A stretch of DNA of 64,000 nucleotides from Gnetum montanum (Eukaryota; Streptophyta; Gnetopsida; Gnetales; Gnetaceae), in contig MNCI01026467.1 of the NCBI GenBank assembly GCA_015680685.1, positions 84,772 to 148,771 on the forward strand, written 5' to 3'. A program made the position numbers and the translations under genes. Below the pieces are notes generated by a model, which saw only the letters and a list, made by a program, of their open reading frames with translations, did not search any database and had not been told where the DNA came from. Positions 12,150-23,175 of the stretch are shown one piece after another. Position 1 is the first letter of the stretch. The number at the start of each line of letters is the position of its first letter.

Positions 12150-13943
12150 CCAGACTCTTAAATATGTGACACCATAGGACAAAATCCCTTGGGATGTTCA
12201 TATTGGCATATGCCACATTCGTCATCCTCCTCAGTGTCAGAGTCTACAACCTACTCTGCTACAGCAACTTTGCCCTTACCCTTATGTTGGGCATGTTCAG
12301 CTTCCTTCTTCCTGCACCGATCACAGTCATTACCTTGTTCTTTGGACTCTTCTGCAATTTTTAGCACACTTTGAAATCTTTCATCCAAAGATTCCCATAT
12401 CCTATCAACCTTTTCCAAAATTTCAGATTCAAACTTTTGTAATGGCAAGGTTTTTTGGTTCACCACTGCTTCCAATGGTGATTTTCCCTCCTCATCACAA
12501 AATCAGACCTTCCTTTTTCTGAGGGAAGAATTCCAGTTGAATTCTTCTACACTCTCCTTTTTTCTAAGTTCCCCTTCCTCTTTGGCCACCTGTTCAATGA
12601 GGTGCTACAATTGATGGGCCCTTAGCTCTGACAGTCATCCTTGGGCGTACACGCCAAGGGACTTTCACATTTCAAAACAGAGCCCATCAATGATGTGGTG
12701 AAGCTATGCCCACTGAGAGTAACCATGACTAGGGCATTGATGCAACAATGAGTAGTACCTACTCATGGCGGCATCCAAGGGTTCATGATTCCCTTGCTTC
12801 CAACCTTACATCTACCATCTCAGATTCGCCACTCTAGAGTACGTTTGATACTTGTCATTGAAAATTTCAAGCATTGTACTCCACCTTTTGATTGATTTTG
12901 GCTCTAAGGACTGGTACCAACTTTTAGCTTCTTTGATGAGTGTGCGAGGAAATAGCTTCAGCTTCTGCCAATCATTGTCAATGTTCTACAGGGTGCAAGC
13001 ATCATGGAACGCCTGCAGGTGAGTCTGCGGATCATAGTTGTATCCCCCTTCAAATCTAGGGATGGTGTTCATATCAACACACTTGATCTGGCTATCCTTC
13101 ACGTGTCTACTGGGGATTTAAACTACCTCGGCAATCTAGAGCATACTCCAAGTAGCCAACAATGGCTCATCTAAATCATAGTCTTACTGAGGACCATGAT
13201 GTCTGTGATGATTCTGGTGGCCCCTCCTTTTATGACGGTGAGGCTCACGTGATTGGTCGCATGTTTCCTCACGTTGTCCCTTACAAACCTTTTTACCACC
13301 ATCCTTTCACTCCTTTCTACCCTGGTTACGATCAGAGCCTAAGCTAGATGAAGGTATAGGAGAGCGAGAGGATGGAGAAGAAGGAGAGGTATCACCACCG
13401 ATTCGATGTCGATCTCCCCCTCTACCCTAATGACGGCCTCGATCATCTTGCCCGGCCTTGCTACATGACCCTCCATCCCCTTGAGGATCTTGGTCACTTA
13501 GAGGCTTGTTTTGAATGATGGACTGGAGAATCTGCTGCCCCAGGGGAAGTATGGTCAAATAGGTATCATGAAAGATGAGATCCCCATTTTCTTGCAGCCC
13601 TTGCAAGAATAAGGGGTTACTGAATTTTTTCCCCTTCAAGTATTCATATCTTTCTACCTGCTACAAGTCTCATGCTCATTGAGCCTCAGTGGGATGATAG
13701 TCCTGGTAGTCATGGTCCTCCATGATCTTGGATGCCTAGTCTGCCAAGATTATGATACAACATCACAGGAGCTGATCGGTCGGGTGGTAGCACGATGTTA
13801 CCCTCCATGTTCTGCCATCACAGATACTCATCTTGATGCAGGATGAATGTGAAATTAGGGACATATTCATTGAGATGCTTGTATACCACCCAACATTCTT
13901 GTGGCACCAGTGGGGTGGATACCTCTCTCCTGTGAGAAGACAT
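12150..13943 (-). pseudogene. gag of element B (broken)
   Basis: The likely start is the ATG at 13943 (MSSHRREVSTPLV), about 150 bases after the PBS. The frame is soon broken by stops and shifts. Later pieces include 13639-13427, and 12475-12251, which is charged and helical (EILEKVDRIWESL...). That piece leads into a zinc knuckle CGICQYEHPKGFC near 12215-12177. The knuckle spacing is CX2CX3HX4C, one residue shorter than the canonical CX2CX4HX4C. Gag would form the virus-like particle and bind RNA through the knuckle. Confidence 0.6.
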
Positions 13944-14090
13944 ATTGGATGTTAGATGGTCCATGTAATCGATGTACCTTACTACTTACTTTAATCCACC
14001 TAATATGCGTAAATGTTCCTATCCTAGGTCCATTCCAATGAATTGAATGATAATTTCACTAAGGTTAGATGACACATGTAAGACTAATAG

Positions 14091-14108
14091 TCCTCGGCAA
14101 CAGCACCA
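14091..14108 (-). other. primer-binding site of element B
   Basis: On the minus strand TGGTGCTGTTGCCGAGGA begins one base after the LTR. It resembles the widespread plant Ty3 PBS TGGCGCCGTTGCCGGGGA, with a few C/T and G/A changes. Confidence 0.75.
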
Positions 14109-14109
14109 A

Positions 14110-14981
14110 TGATGAGCGGCTAGGTACCCCTATCACGGGCGTTCACACGTGACTCGGTCGAAATCTGTAGACTGTAAGCACTTAACATACACCATACTCT
14201 AACCAGTGAAACCTTGGGTTAGAACAGTCGTTGCCTTCCTAATCTCACTTGTGATGTTCTGTTTGCGATGGTTAAGTGAGATTAAGGCTAATGATTTTTA
14301 TAGCTTTTTACTTATCTTTTCGCGGCTAATTAAGGTATGAAAAGTAAGGAATAAACTATTATCTAATCTATAATTATCCTAGCTTGTACTCTAACTATTC
14401 CTAGCATAAGTATCTAATCCCATCTTCCAAGAACGTTCTAAGCATCTCCTAACACTTCTAGGTTACCAGACGTTAAGTGTCACTGGGTTTACCAAGTGTT
14501 TGATTTACGTTCGAGATGGTCGTACTTATGGCCTTTACGAACTATGAATGAGCAATAGCGATTGAGATAACAATAATAGAAACTTAAGTAATTAACAAAG
14601 AATAAAAATATTAAACTACTGAATGCATAAAATAGCTAAGTCCAAATGCTGCAAGGAATGCTTAAATAGTTCATCTTTATTTCCATCACGCCAATGGGCT
14701 CGAATACATCAACACTCGAATAAAGAGCCGATCACTTTTCTTACACCTGCTACGGGCACTTGGAAAATATTCTCTCCTGGGGGAACAAACTGCAAGAGCT
14801 TCACTACAACTAACTGAAAGGTACCTAAATGAGGTGGAAGGCCATTTTATTTATAGGCCAAAATAGGCTCTGCATAAACGGGGCCACGTCGACGCATGGA
14901 AGGCTACGTCAATGGGGCCGCGTCGACGTGGCCACGTATACGCGGCCTAGTCGATGCATCGACTAATGACACTTCATCACA
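14110..14981 (-). repeat. 5' LTR of element B
   Basis: On the plus strand the repeat begins TGATGAGCGGC at 14110, next to the PBS, and its outer end CATCACA at 14981 abuts element C. A minus-strand TATAAATA lies at 14855-14848, followed by G/C-rich words with CGTCGAC and CGTATACGCG. The 872-bp extent rests on these two boundaries. No partner LTR was found to confirm it. Confidence 0.55.
14846..14855 (-). promoter_or_regulatory. TATA box of element B LTR
   Basis: The minus strand reads CCTATAAATAAAATGG about 125 bases into the LTR from its outer end. This is the most plausible U3 promoter element in this LTR. Confidence 0.5.
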
Positions 14982-15419
14982 CATTATGAGGAGTTACAAT
15001 TATTTATGGTACCCCTCGAGAATGGGTTTAACCTATGCCATTTAAGGTTGGGTTTAGAGGTCATGCCAGTATAGAGTTTTGAAGCCTAAATTGGCAAGTA
15101 ATGGTAGTTGGATGAAGCAAGATAAGAAGGGACTAATCACTCCTTTGACTGGATAGCCTAACCATGGTGGTAGTGCCAAATTTCCTCTCAGGCTTAAGTG
15201 GTATGGGAAGATAACCTAGAGGGTGTTACAGTGTACCATTTTCATTAATCAAAGTTTTTCCTCCATTTTTCCTTCCTATTAAATTTAGTGCATCAATAAT
15301 TTACCAAATTATTCATTTATCATGTTATTTCATGATATTTCCATTATAACACTCACAAGTCTGATGAATTAAGAAATGAATGATTGTGTTTTAATGACAT
15401 TTGGGAATAAGATGTTACA
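14982..15419 (+). repeat. truncated 5' LTR of element C
   Basis: It aligns with 43140-43577 from ATTATGAGGAGTTAC onward and ends GATGTTACA, followed by a PBS. The expected TGTCTCATCCC start is absent, being replaced by the end of element B at 14981. Confidence 0.85.
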
Positions 15420-15420
15420 T

Positions 15421-15432
15421 TTGGTATTGGAG
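15421..15432 (+). other. primer-binding site of element C
   Basis: TTGGTATTGGAG begins two bases after the LTR end. It resembles the TGGTATCAGAGC site complementary to plant initiator tRNA-Met, with substitutions. Confidence 0.65.
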
Positions 15433-15548
15433 AAAATGACAATTCAAAAGCCAAAGTGGAAGAAAATGCTATTTTATTATTATTATTATAAATAAGAAGT
15501 ACATCGAAGTGGAATACATGTAGTAAAAAAGAAAATAGAATAGAAAAG

Positions 15549-15553
15549 AAGAT
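15549..15553. repeat. left target-site duplication of T2 (AAGAT)
   Basis: AAGAT directly precedes the T2 LTR end TGTACC at 15554 and is repeated exactly at 33336-33340. A 5-bp duplication is the usual length for Ty3 elements. Confidence 0.93.
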
Positions 15554-16907
15554 TGTACCGTCTGAAATCGTCGGTCTCCGGCTGGAAGGAAACAGAGACC
15601 GTGGAATCACCGGACACGCACAGAAGACCCCACCTTCACCTGAGGGTGAGCTGGAATGAACGAAGGTAGAGTACCTTGGATGGTCCACACGCAGAACAGG
15701 CAAAGATTTCCCCGAACGTACACTGAAGTGCTATACGCTAGGTTATACGTAAACGGCGTAACAGGCGTAAATCAGAGCGTAAAAAGCGTAAATGATGTGA
15801 ATAGAGCATAGACCTAAACAAGCGTAAACAGAATACATGCAATAATTAATGTAAACTATAAAAAATTTTAGGAAGAAAATGTAACAATGGCATTTCAGAA
15901 TGAGAGTAAAATGCACCAGTCTAACGCAGTTGTGACTTGGACACAAGGCGGATGAAAAGCCTCGGTGAATGCAAGAATGACTATGGGCTGGTTCACACTG
16001 TAGGCACAGCGTAGAGGCTGTATGCTCAGCGTACAGGATTATCCAACGTATAAGGTTCTCTGCTCTGTTTCTCGACGTCTCTGCTCTCCGGTTTTCTTTT
16101 GAATTTTCCAATCGACCTGGTTCTAGTGGAAAATTGGGGGTTTTATACAGGTTTTGACGTTAGACTCGGGTTGGGTGACACGTGGCGCATTGACCGGGTG
16201 CAAAAGGGTGAAATTTACAAGTGTACAACATGTTACATCTGCTAGGTGTATACACTGGGCATATACGCTGTATCAGGCGGGCGTAGACTCTGGGCGTATA
16301 CGCTGGGAGTATATGCTGTGTGTGCTGGGCGTACACGCTGGGCATATACACTGTGTGTGCCGGGCATACACGCTGGGCGTATACGCTGTATGTGCTGGGT
16401 GTACATGCTGGGCATATACGCTGTGTGTGCTAGGTGTACACGTTGGGCATATATGCTGTGTGTGCTGGGCGTATACGCTGTGGATGTTGGGCGTATACGC
16501 TGATGGTTGCTGCCTTGTGCCAAATCTTGCTCTGCAATGCTACTTCCATGTCGTCTTTGAGGATTTCATGCTGGGCGTATACATCGGTTGTACCTGTTAG
16601 GTGTACATGTGAGGCGTGTACGTTGGGCGTCTACACTGGGCATCTACGCTGGATGTATACGCTGAGAATGTCGGGTGTATATGCTGGGCATATACGCTGT
16701 GGATGTGAACTTGAGCATATACGCTGGGCGAATATGCTGAGACTGTAAACTTGGGCATATACACTGAGAACGCATACTTAGTGAAATTAAATATCTGATC
16801 TCCGAAGTTGCCATGTTTGATACCAGATGTAGTCGTGGTCGTTTGCGGGTCGCAAGGACTTGCTTCTTGTCGGAGAAGTACTAAGCTCAAAATTTTATGG
16901 TGTTTCA
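15554..16907 (-). repeat. 3' LTR of T2
   Basis: In minus-strand sense it starts TGAAACACCATAAAATTTT (16907 downward) after the PPT and ends CGGTACA at 15554, 1354 bp. It matches 32101-33335 along its length. The main differences are repeat copy numbers in U3. The minus-strand TATA (TATAAAA) is at 16147-16141. Confidence 0.93.
16240..16780 (-). repeat. U3 minisatellite of T2 3' LTR built on GCGTATACGC
   Basis: The self-complementary decamer GCGTATACGC and variants (GCGTACACGC, GCATATACGC) recur dozens of times. Between about 16311 and 16500 they form a 35-bp tandem unit, present about five times. The 5' LTR has only about three such units (32845-32955). Open frames through this array on both strands are repeats of Y-T-P-S/W-A-Y type and are not genes. 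Confidence 0.9.
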
Positions 16908-16927
16908 TTGGCCCCTCTTTGTTGACG
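16908..16927 (-). other. polypurine tract of T2
   Basis: The minus strand reads GTCAACAAAGAGGGGCCAA immediately before the 3' LTR start TGAAACACC, identical in its core to T1 and T3. Confidence 0.85.
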
Positions 16928-17939
16928 CTTGGAGGAATCAACCTGAGAAGCGTTGACAAAGAAGTGCAAAACATCACAAGCAACTTGATAGAGACTTTGT
17001 CTGTTGCCACTTGACTAGACGTCATCGCACCATGTTCAGTAGTACATGGGATTGAGAGACGTAAAATTTGTATCTGGATGGGGAAATGGAGATTGTGGGT
17101 ATTGGGAACTGACCAAGAGATTGTACTTGGTAAAGGGGATGCTCTTGTGTGTGTCATGCTAATCCTTGTCAATAGCCATTATTTATGTGACTCGAAATCC
17201 AGACATGCAATGTGCGCCCTTTGGCGGAACAAGACTCTTGTTGGCAAGGAGCCATGTAATGATGTGTTGCATTCTTTGGAGGAACAGGGCCCTTGTTTAG
17301 TGTTTAGAGGGAGCTTGGCGGAGAGCTAAAGCCATGCAACTAAATGTTTCTTGATTGTTTTTTGACATGAGTACTTGGTTCCAAGACAACTGCCTTCCCG
17401 CCTAGGGCTTATATGGGAAGTGCCAAGGTTCTTCATCCATTTTTTTTTGTTTTTTTTGGAAGAAGCTTTTTTTTGATCTTGTACTCATGCTCAAGTGCTA
17501 TGTCGTGTGTTGCAACTGCTTCAAAGTATTACAGTGCATAATAGCGTGTTCAAGGTTTTTGAATGTACCGGGTGTATCAGAGGTGTGGCTGAGTAGAGTG
17601 TGTCGGTGAATAAATAGGAAATGTATTGGGGAATGGGGATGTACTAATGAGTGGTTTGACTTAGTCTTGCCATGTGTGCTATGAACATTGTCCCATCTTG
17701 CTGCTTATGATGAAGTGCATTCTTGTACGAACACCTCTGAGTGTCATCCTACAAACATAACTTAAAGGAGACAAGAAAACCATGAGTGAATAAGCGAGCT
17801 TAGACTTAAACAGCAACTGATGGAGCAAGGCACTGGAAGAGATTTCAGGCACTGTATGTAAATGGCAGCAATGTTGGTAAGATCATCTGATGATGGGCGA
17901 TGCAGTGATTCTGATGACTGAATGTGGCCGCGGATTGAA
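16928..17939 (-). other. 3' noncoding segment of T2
   Basis: No gene is supported. It aligns in patches with 2641-3732 of T1. It has a T-rich stretch on the plus strand at about 17443-17476. Confidence 0.55.
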
Positions 17940-18290
17940 GAACCAGAGATGAACTTGCTAGTTTATAGTTATAGCGGACTATCATGGGTTAGCTTTATGT
18001 CATAACCCATTGAACATTGCCCATTTAGCGTCATGGTAGACGTTGCATTGCCCGTTTCTAGTCTTAGCGGACTGTGAAGAGGCGAACTAGTTTATAGTCT
18101 TAGCGGACTCTGGCGAGTGCAACTGTACTAGTTTACTGTCATACCAGACGGGTGCTAGCTTATCATCATTACAGACACTATGTGATATCAATTTATCATC
18201 ATGATGCCGGGATGAGCTGTGGTATCAGTTTTAAGTCATAATCTAGGACTGTTTTGTGGTATCAATTTATAGTCGTGACCCCAGGACTCG
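17940..18290 (-). repeat. motif array 3 of T2 (after integrase)
   Basis: On the minus strand about nine units with the core GTCCGCTAAGACTATAAACTAG and variants (GTCCTAGATTATGACTTAAAAC) begin about 20 bases after the integrase stop. Spacing is 25-40 bases. The same position is occupied by such an array in T3 (53998-54290). Confidence 0.9.
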
Positions 18291-18309
18291 CACGTACCTG
18301 AGCTTGTAC

Positions 18310-21300
18310 TCAAATGTAGAACAATTTCAGGAATAAGTGATTGGTTGGATTTGCAAGCTCATTCCCTTCCATATCAGCTAACTTAAATGCTCTGTTGTCA
18401 TATGCTTTGGTGACCAAGTAAGGCCCTTCCCAGTTGGCTGAGAATTTATCCGGGTGTTCCCAAATGGCCTTGAGTACAAGATCGCCTTCTTTGATGGGGC
18501 GCTTATGAATGTCATGCTGATGTCGTTGCCGTTGTTGTTTTTGGTACCACTTGATCTGATCGAGTGCACATATGCACTCCTCTTCCACCGAGTCTAGGTC
18601 AATGATGCGCAGGTCATTGTTTTGCCCGTTGTCAAGGAATCCGGAAAGTGTGATCCTTAAAGATGGTACCTATAATTCCAAAGGTAAAACAGCTTCTGAA
18701 CCGTAAACAAGACTATATGGTGTTTTACCTATTGAAGTTCAATGCGTAGTACGGTATGCCCACAATGCGTATACCAATTGTTCATGTCATCTTCTCTTGC
18801 TTTGGGTAAGCATCTTTTTAAGTATTGTAATAATTGTTTTGTTTGTTGCCTCTACTTGCCCATTGCTCTGAGGATAGTAAGGGGATGAAAACAAGTGTTT
18901 GATCCCAAGACTGTCACAAAAGGTTTTGGTCTCGGCACTGCTAAATTGTGGCCCATTGTCAGTGATGATTGTCATGGGAACGCCAAAATGGGTTACAATG
19001 TTTTCGAAACTGAAGTTGCACACGTGTTTAGATGTAGTTTTTCGAAGGGGAGAAGCTTCTACCCACTTCATGAAATATTCCGTTGCGGTTATGATGAAAC
19101 TATGCCCCACAGAAGATGAGGGTGTTATTGGGCCGATAAGGTCCAACCCCCACTTTTGAAAGGGCCATGTGATTTGCACCGTATGCAACTCATTTGGTGA
19201 GACATGGATTAGATTGCTATGTTTTTGACAGATACTGCATGTTTTAGCCTTTGAAAGACAGTCGTATTCCATGTGTGGCCAATAATAGACTAAGCATCTG
19301 ATCTTTGTTTCCATTGCTTTTGGTGCTATATGTCCTCTGCATAGTCCGTCGTGTACTTGTTTGACGATGGTTTGGGCATCGGTACTACTAACGCATGTTA
19401 GCAATATGCCTTCGTAGGACCGACGACACAACGTATCTCCTACCAGGGTATACTGCTTAGAACGTTTTCATACTGCATCCTTTTGTGCATTTGTTAGATG
19501 TCATGATGTTTCACCACGTAGAAGGTATTCTTTTATGTCTTCATACCATTCTATTGCATGTGTTGTACTAACGGATGCAATTGGCAACGTATCAAGAGTA
19601 TTTGTTATTGGTTCGACACAATTGATTATGGAGCTTGGTAATGTATGGAACATGTCTGGCGATATATTTAATGCTAATGTGGCTAATGCATCTGCAATGG
19701 TATTATCATTTCTAGAGACGTGTTCCACATCGATGTTTTCAAATCGCCTCATTAGGTGTTTTGCCAAGTCACAGTATGGTTGTAAATGTTGGGCTTTGCA
19801 TGTATAAACATCTATGATTTGGTTTAAGACTGGATGTGAGTCTCCTCTGACTACAAGTTGTGTGATGTCTGAAGCCAGTGCTTCTGCGAGACCTCTAAAG
19901 AGACCTTCGTACTCTGCTATTTTGTTGGTACAACAAAAATTGAAATGATAAGCAAAGGGTCAGATCTCCTCGGAGGGATAGGTGATGACAGCGGCAGCAC
20001 TTCCCCCTCTAGAGGTGGATGCTCCATCAAAGTTTAGAATGGCATTGTAATCATTGGGTGCTATGTCTATTGCGCTTATATCATCCGGGAATTCTGGCTC
20101 TATTGTCGCTTGATCATGCGTTGGTGACATGGCCATTTGATTTGCTATGACTTGACCCTTAACTGATGATTGCGCTATGTAATGCAGGTCAAACTCAGCT
20201 ATCATGGCTTTCCAACGGGCTATCTGACTTGTTTCGTAAATGTTTCCTATGATGGCTCTGAGCACATTATCCTTGCAAATTATGTTAACTTGGTTACAGA
20301 AGAGGTAATGTTGCCATTTTCTTAAAGAAAAGATCAAAGCTAAACATGACCTCTCCATGTCGCTATACTTTTTCTCGTGGGCAACTAATGCATGGCTTAA
20401 GTAATATACAGGGACTTCGGTTCCGTCATCTTGTTTCTGGCAAAGCATAGATGGGATTGATGAATCCGAAGTGGCAAGGTAGATGTAAAACGATTTATTG
20501 TTTTGAGGTGGATAGACCATGGGTAGTCGGACAAGTGTCATTTTAATGTTATCGAATGCTTCTTCGCACTGTGGAGTCTATTCAAAATGGACGTTTTTGC
20601 ATAGTAGGTGGTTCATAGGTTTTAGTTTGTCTATCAGTTTTTCTATGAAGCACCTGATAAACTGTAATCTACCTTATAGACCTCGAAGTTCGGTAAGGTT
20701 GCCGGGTGGTTTCAGGTTTGTTATGGCCTTAACCTTATCGGGGTCTACTCGTATCCCTGCTTTTGAGGCTATGAATCTAAGCATTTTTCCTATTTTGACG
20801 TTGAAGACACATTTTTTGGGTTAAGTCTCAGTTCATACTTTAAACAATGCTTTAATACTAAGTCAAGATCTTGTACATGTTGTTCCGATGTCTTTGATTT
20901 AACCACAATGTCATCCACGTAATCGTTGAGTGAGTGTAACATGTAATCGCTAAAAATGAATGTCATCACCCGTTGATACGTGGCCCTAGCGTTCTTGAGG
21001 CCGAAGGACATCATTCTATAACAAAAGGTTCCCCATGGTGTCATAAAGGTTGTCCGAAGCTGATGCTCCAGGTTAATGCGTATTTGATTGTATCCTGAGA
21101 AGCCATCCATGAAAGATAATAAGGCATGCCCAGTGGTCGAGTCAACAAGTTGATCAATGCTGGGTAGGGGAAAATCATCTTTTATGGTTGCGATGTTTAA
21201 ATCCAAGAAGTCAATGCATAAGCGAATGCTTCTGTTCTTCTTCGGGACAATGACCATGTTGGATACCCACTCGATGTAATTAACAGCCCGAATGAAACCA

Positions 21301-21660
21301 GCCTGATAAAGCTTGGTGATCTCATTGTGAACTACCAATGCCACCTCGGGTTTAACCTTTCATGCCTTTTGTTTTACTGGTCTCAATTTCAGATCAAGGA
21401 TAATGTTATGCTGGACGATTCGAGGATCTAATCTAGGCATGTCCGTGTATGACCAAGCAAATGCTTTAATGTTGTCCCTGAGCATGTCCTCAATGTCTTT
21501 GGCTCATTGCGGTTGTAGTAATGTGCTTAATTTTAATATTTTAATTTCTCCATCGGGAATGGTGATGGGGGTTTCGGTCAATGGGTCTTCAGTGATATTT
21601 TTGGCTTCTATGTCGAGGGGTTTTGTCATATCTTTGTAGTTGTCTATTGTTTACTACGTT
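18310..21660 (-). pseudogene. pol of T2: reverse transcriptase, two RNase H domains, integrase
   Basis: The minus strand is nearly one frame from about 21660 to the stop at 18310 with many stops. RT is at 21344-20700 with LCIDFLDLN and the catalytic YVDD at 20921-20910. A first Ty3-type RNase H is at about 20541-20240 (YLSHALVAHEKKY). A second, archaeal-type RNase H is at about 20060-19680 (NFDGASTSRGGS, NKIAEYEGL, VRGDSHPVLNQI, NTIADALATLA). Integrase is at 19431-18787: HHCC region with CSICQKH, second catalytic Asp in ITDNGPQF, Glu in SNGQVEATNK. The first catalytic Asp appears as Glu (TATEYFMKW). The C-terminus (18588-18310) has GDLVLKA and NWEGPYLVTKA, with no chromodomain. The dual RNase H defines the Tat lineage. 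Stops are mainly TGA, TAG and TAA at expected Arg, Gln or Trp positions. Confidence 0.92.
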
Positions 21661-21884
21661 GAGGCTATGACTGCGTCGTCCGTTGACGAACTTAAGTGGA
21701 TGAGGTTTATGTTGATTTCCCTTGCAATTTTGCCTTATGGTCCATCAATGATTAACGGTATGGTTAAATGCTGGCAATCCATTAGGCTTGCTCCTGCCAA
21801 TAAACAGAGAGCAGAATGAGCTGATGGGTATCGTTCTATATTCTCTGGCAATTTAAATTATGTGTACATGCACGATGATGGTTT

Positions 21885-22065
21885 ATCGTCACACCAGGAC
21901 GCATGGCAGTTTAAGGCTGTACTGGGCCATGGGTGGCAGTTTAGGGCCTTACCGGGCCGTAGGGGTTTGTATGTGGCAGTTTAAGGCCTTACCGGGCCGT
22001 AATGGCAATTTAAGGCCGTACCGGGCCGTCATGGCAGTTTAAGGCCATACCAGGCCATATGTTGT
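21885..22065 (-). repeat. motif array 2 of T2 (between antisense gene and RT)
   Basis: Five or six units on the minus strand carry ACGGCCCGGTACGGCC followed by TTAAACTGCC. They lie just upstream of pol in element sense and about 215 bases upstream of the TATA box of the plus-strand gene. The core belongs to the GCCCG..ATGGCC + TAAACT variant seen in array 1 of T3. Confidence 0.85.
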
Positions 22066-22145
22066 TTGTGCTGGGATGTTTGGCGTAAACACGTGAAATG
22101 GGGTTCACAGTGGAACCGGGATGTAGTAATTTTTGTTTTATTTTA

Positions 22146-22171
22146 GATATATATATATATATATATATATT
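22146..22171. repeat. TA microsatellite
   Basis: About 13 TA dinucleotides follow TTTTAG, in the upstream region of the antisense gene. Confidence 0.9.
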
Positions 22172-22279
22172 ATTTTTGAGCAAATTGGAATTAAAATAAG
22201 TAAAAAAGGTAAAAAGAAGGCAAAAATGACAAACCATGAGGCGGTGGCGGTAGCATCGGCGGCAGCGGTGGCGGAGCGC

Positions 22280-22288
22280 TATATAAAG
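22280..22288 (+). promoter_or_regulatory. TATA box of the antisense gene in T2
   Basis: GCTATATAAAGGGG on the plus strand matches a plant TATA box and lies 288 bases upstream of the ATG of the antisense gene at 22568. It is opposite in direction to T2 transcription, so it points to a separate transcription unit. No transcript evidence is available from sequence alone. Confidence 0.6.
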
Positions 22289-22309
22289 GGGGGTGGTCAT
22301 TTGTCACAT

Positions 22310-23175
22310 TGCATTCTGAGCGTAAAATCTGAGCATAAAGAATCCGAGCATAAGCGTAATCCGCTAAACCCTGGCGTAAGCGTAAGCGTGAGCGTAAAAC
22401 CTAAACCCTGAGCATAGATGCCAACAACTAAACCTCAGCGTAGACGCAGAGCGTAGAGGTTCAAGCATCAGCACAAAGACTCAAACTCCGGCTTAGAGGC
22501 TCGGCGTAGGCGTAAACAGTTTCAACCCTCAGCGTAAACTGTCGATTCCAGCGTAGAGGACGCCGAGATGGGCAAAGGCAAGGAAGTGGAAGGCCAAGGT
22601 AGAAAGGGTCCTGACTTGACCTTCGCAGAAGAGAGTGAGGCCATGCTGCAGTGCCTACCCAGGCCGAGGATTCCATCGTGGCCTGGATCGTCACACAGGT
22701 AGACTCTGATCCTGCCTCTATTGATTATTTCTATTTGTGCACCTTTTGTAGCGTAGACAGTCTTGTAAAGGGTTTCAGCGTATACACCAAGCGTAGAGAG
22801 CGTAGAGGATTTTGGCGTATACGCCGAGCGTAAGTTCACAGCGTAGAGAATCTCGATAGCGTAGACTGTCATAGCGTAATTTGTTTCATCAGTGCATAGC
22901 ATAAACACTTTTTCTTGCACAAAGCGTAGACGATTTTATCAGCGTAAACGCTGAAGGCTGTTACAGGGTATACGCTAAGGGTTTCTACAGCATATATGCT
23001 GAGTGTGAATAGTTCATTCTTTTTCAAGTATGATACAGCGTAGACCTGTTTTCATGTAAACTATTTTCGGTGTAAACTGTTTTTTCAGTGTCTAGCGTAG
23101 ACTATTTACGCTGAGGGTTTCTATGGCATATACTCTGAGGGTTTCTGCCGCGTATACGCTGAGCGTAAATAGTTA
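22310..23175 (+). repeat. AGCGTA-word repeats in leader and intron 1 of the antisense gene
   Basis: Words of the type GAGCGTAAA, AGCGTAGA and GCGTATACGCTGAG recur throughout the presumed 5' leader (22310-22560) and intron 1 (22740-23175) but stop inside exon 1. The same word family fills the T2 leader (31385-32060) and LTR U3. Confidence 0.8.

Larger units (their letters stand above)
7938..14981 (-). mobile_element. Athila-like Ty3/gypsy retrotransposon B (decayed)
   Basis: On the minus strand the order is 5' LTR (14981-14110), PBS (14108-14091), gag (from 13943), protease (about 11628-11131), reverse transcriptase, RNase H, integrase (to about 7938). That is Ty3/gypsy order. The RT catalytic segment reads VFMDDFSTYG and the PBS is related to the GGCGCCGTTGCCGGGG type used by many plant non-chromovirus Ty3 elements; both fit an Athila-type element. 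Stops and frameshifts occur throughout. Its right end abuts the truncated LTR of element C at 14981/14982. The left end is not resolved. Confidence 0.7.

Noticed and set aside
16154-16600. Long open frames on both strands rich in Tyr, Ala, Pro and Trp
   Set aside because: They are translations of the LTR minisatellite GCGTATACGC; both strands are open because the unit is nearly self-complementary, and the frames end in LTR sequence.
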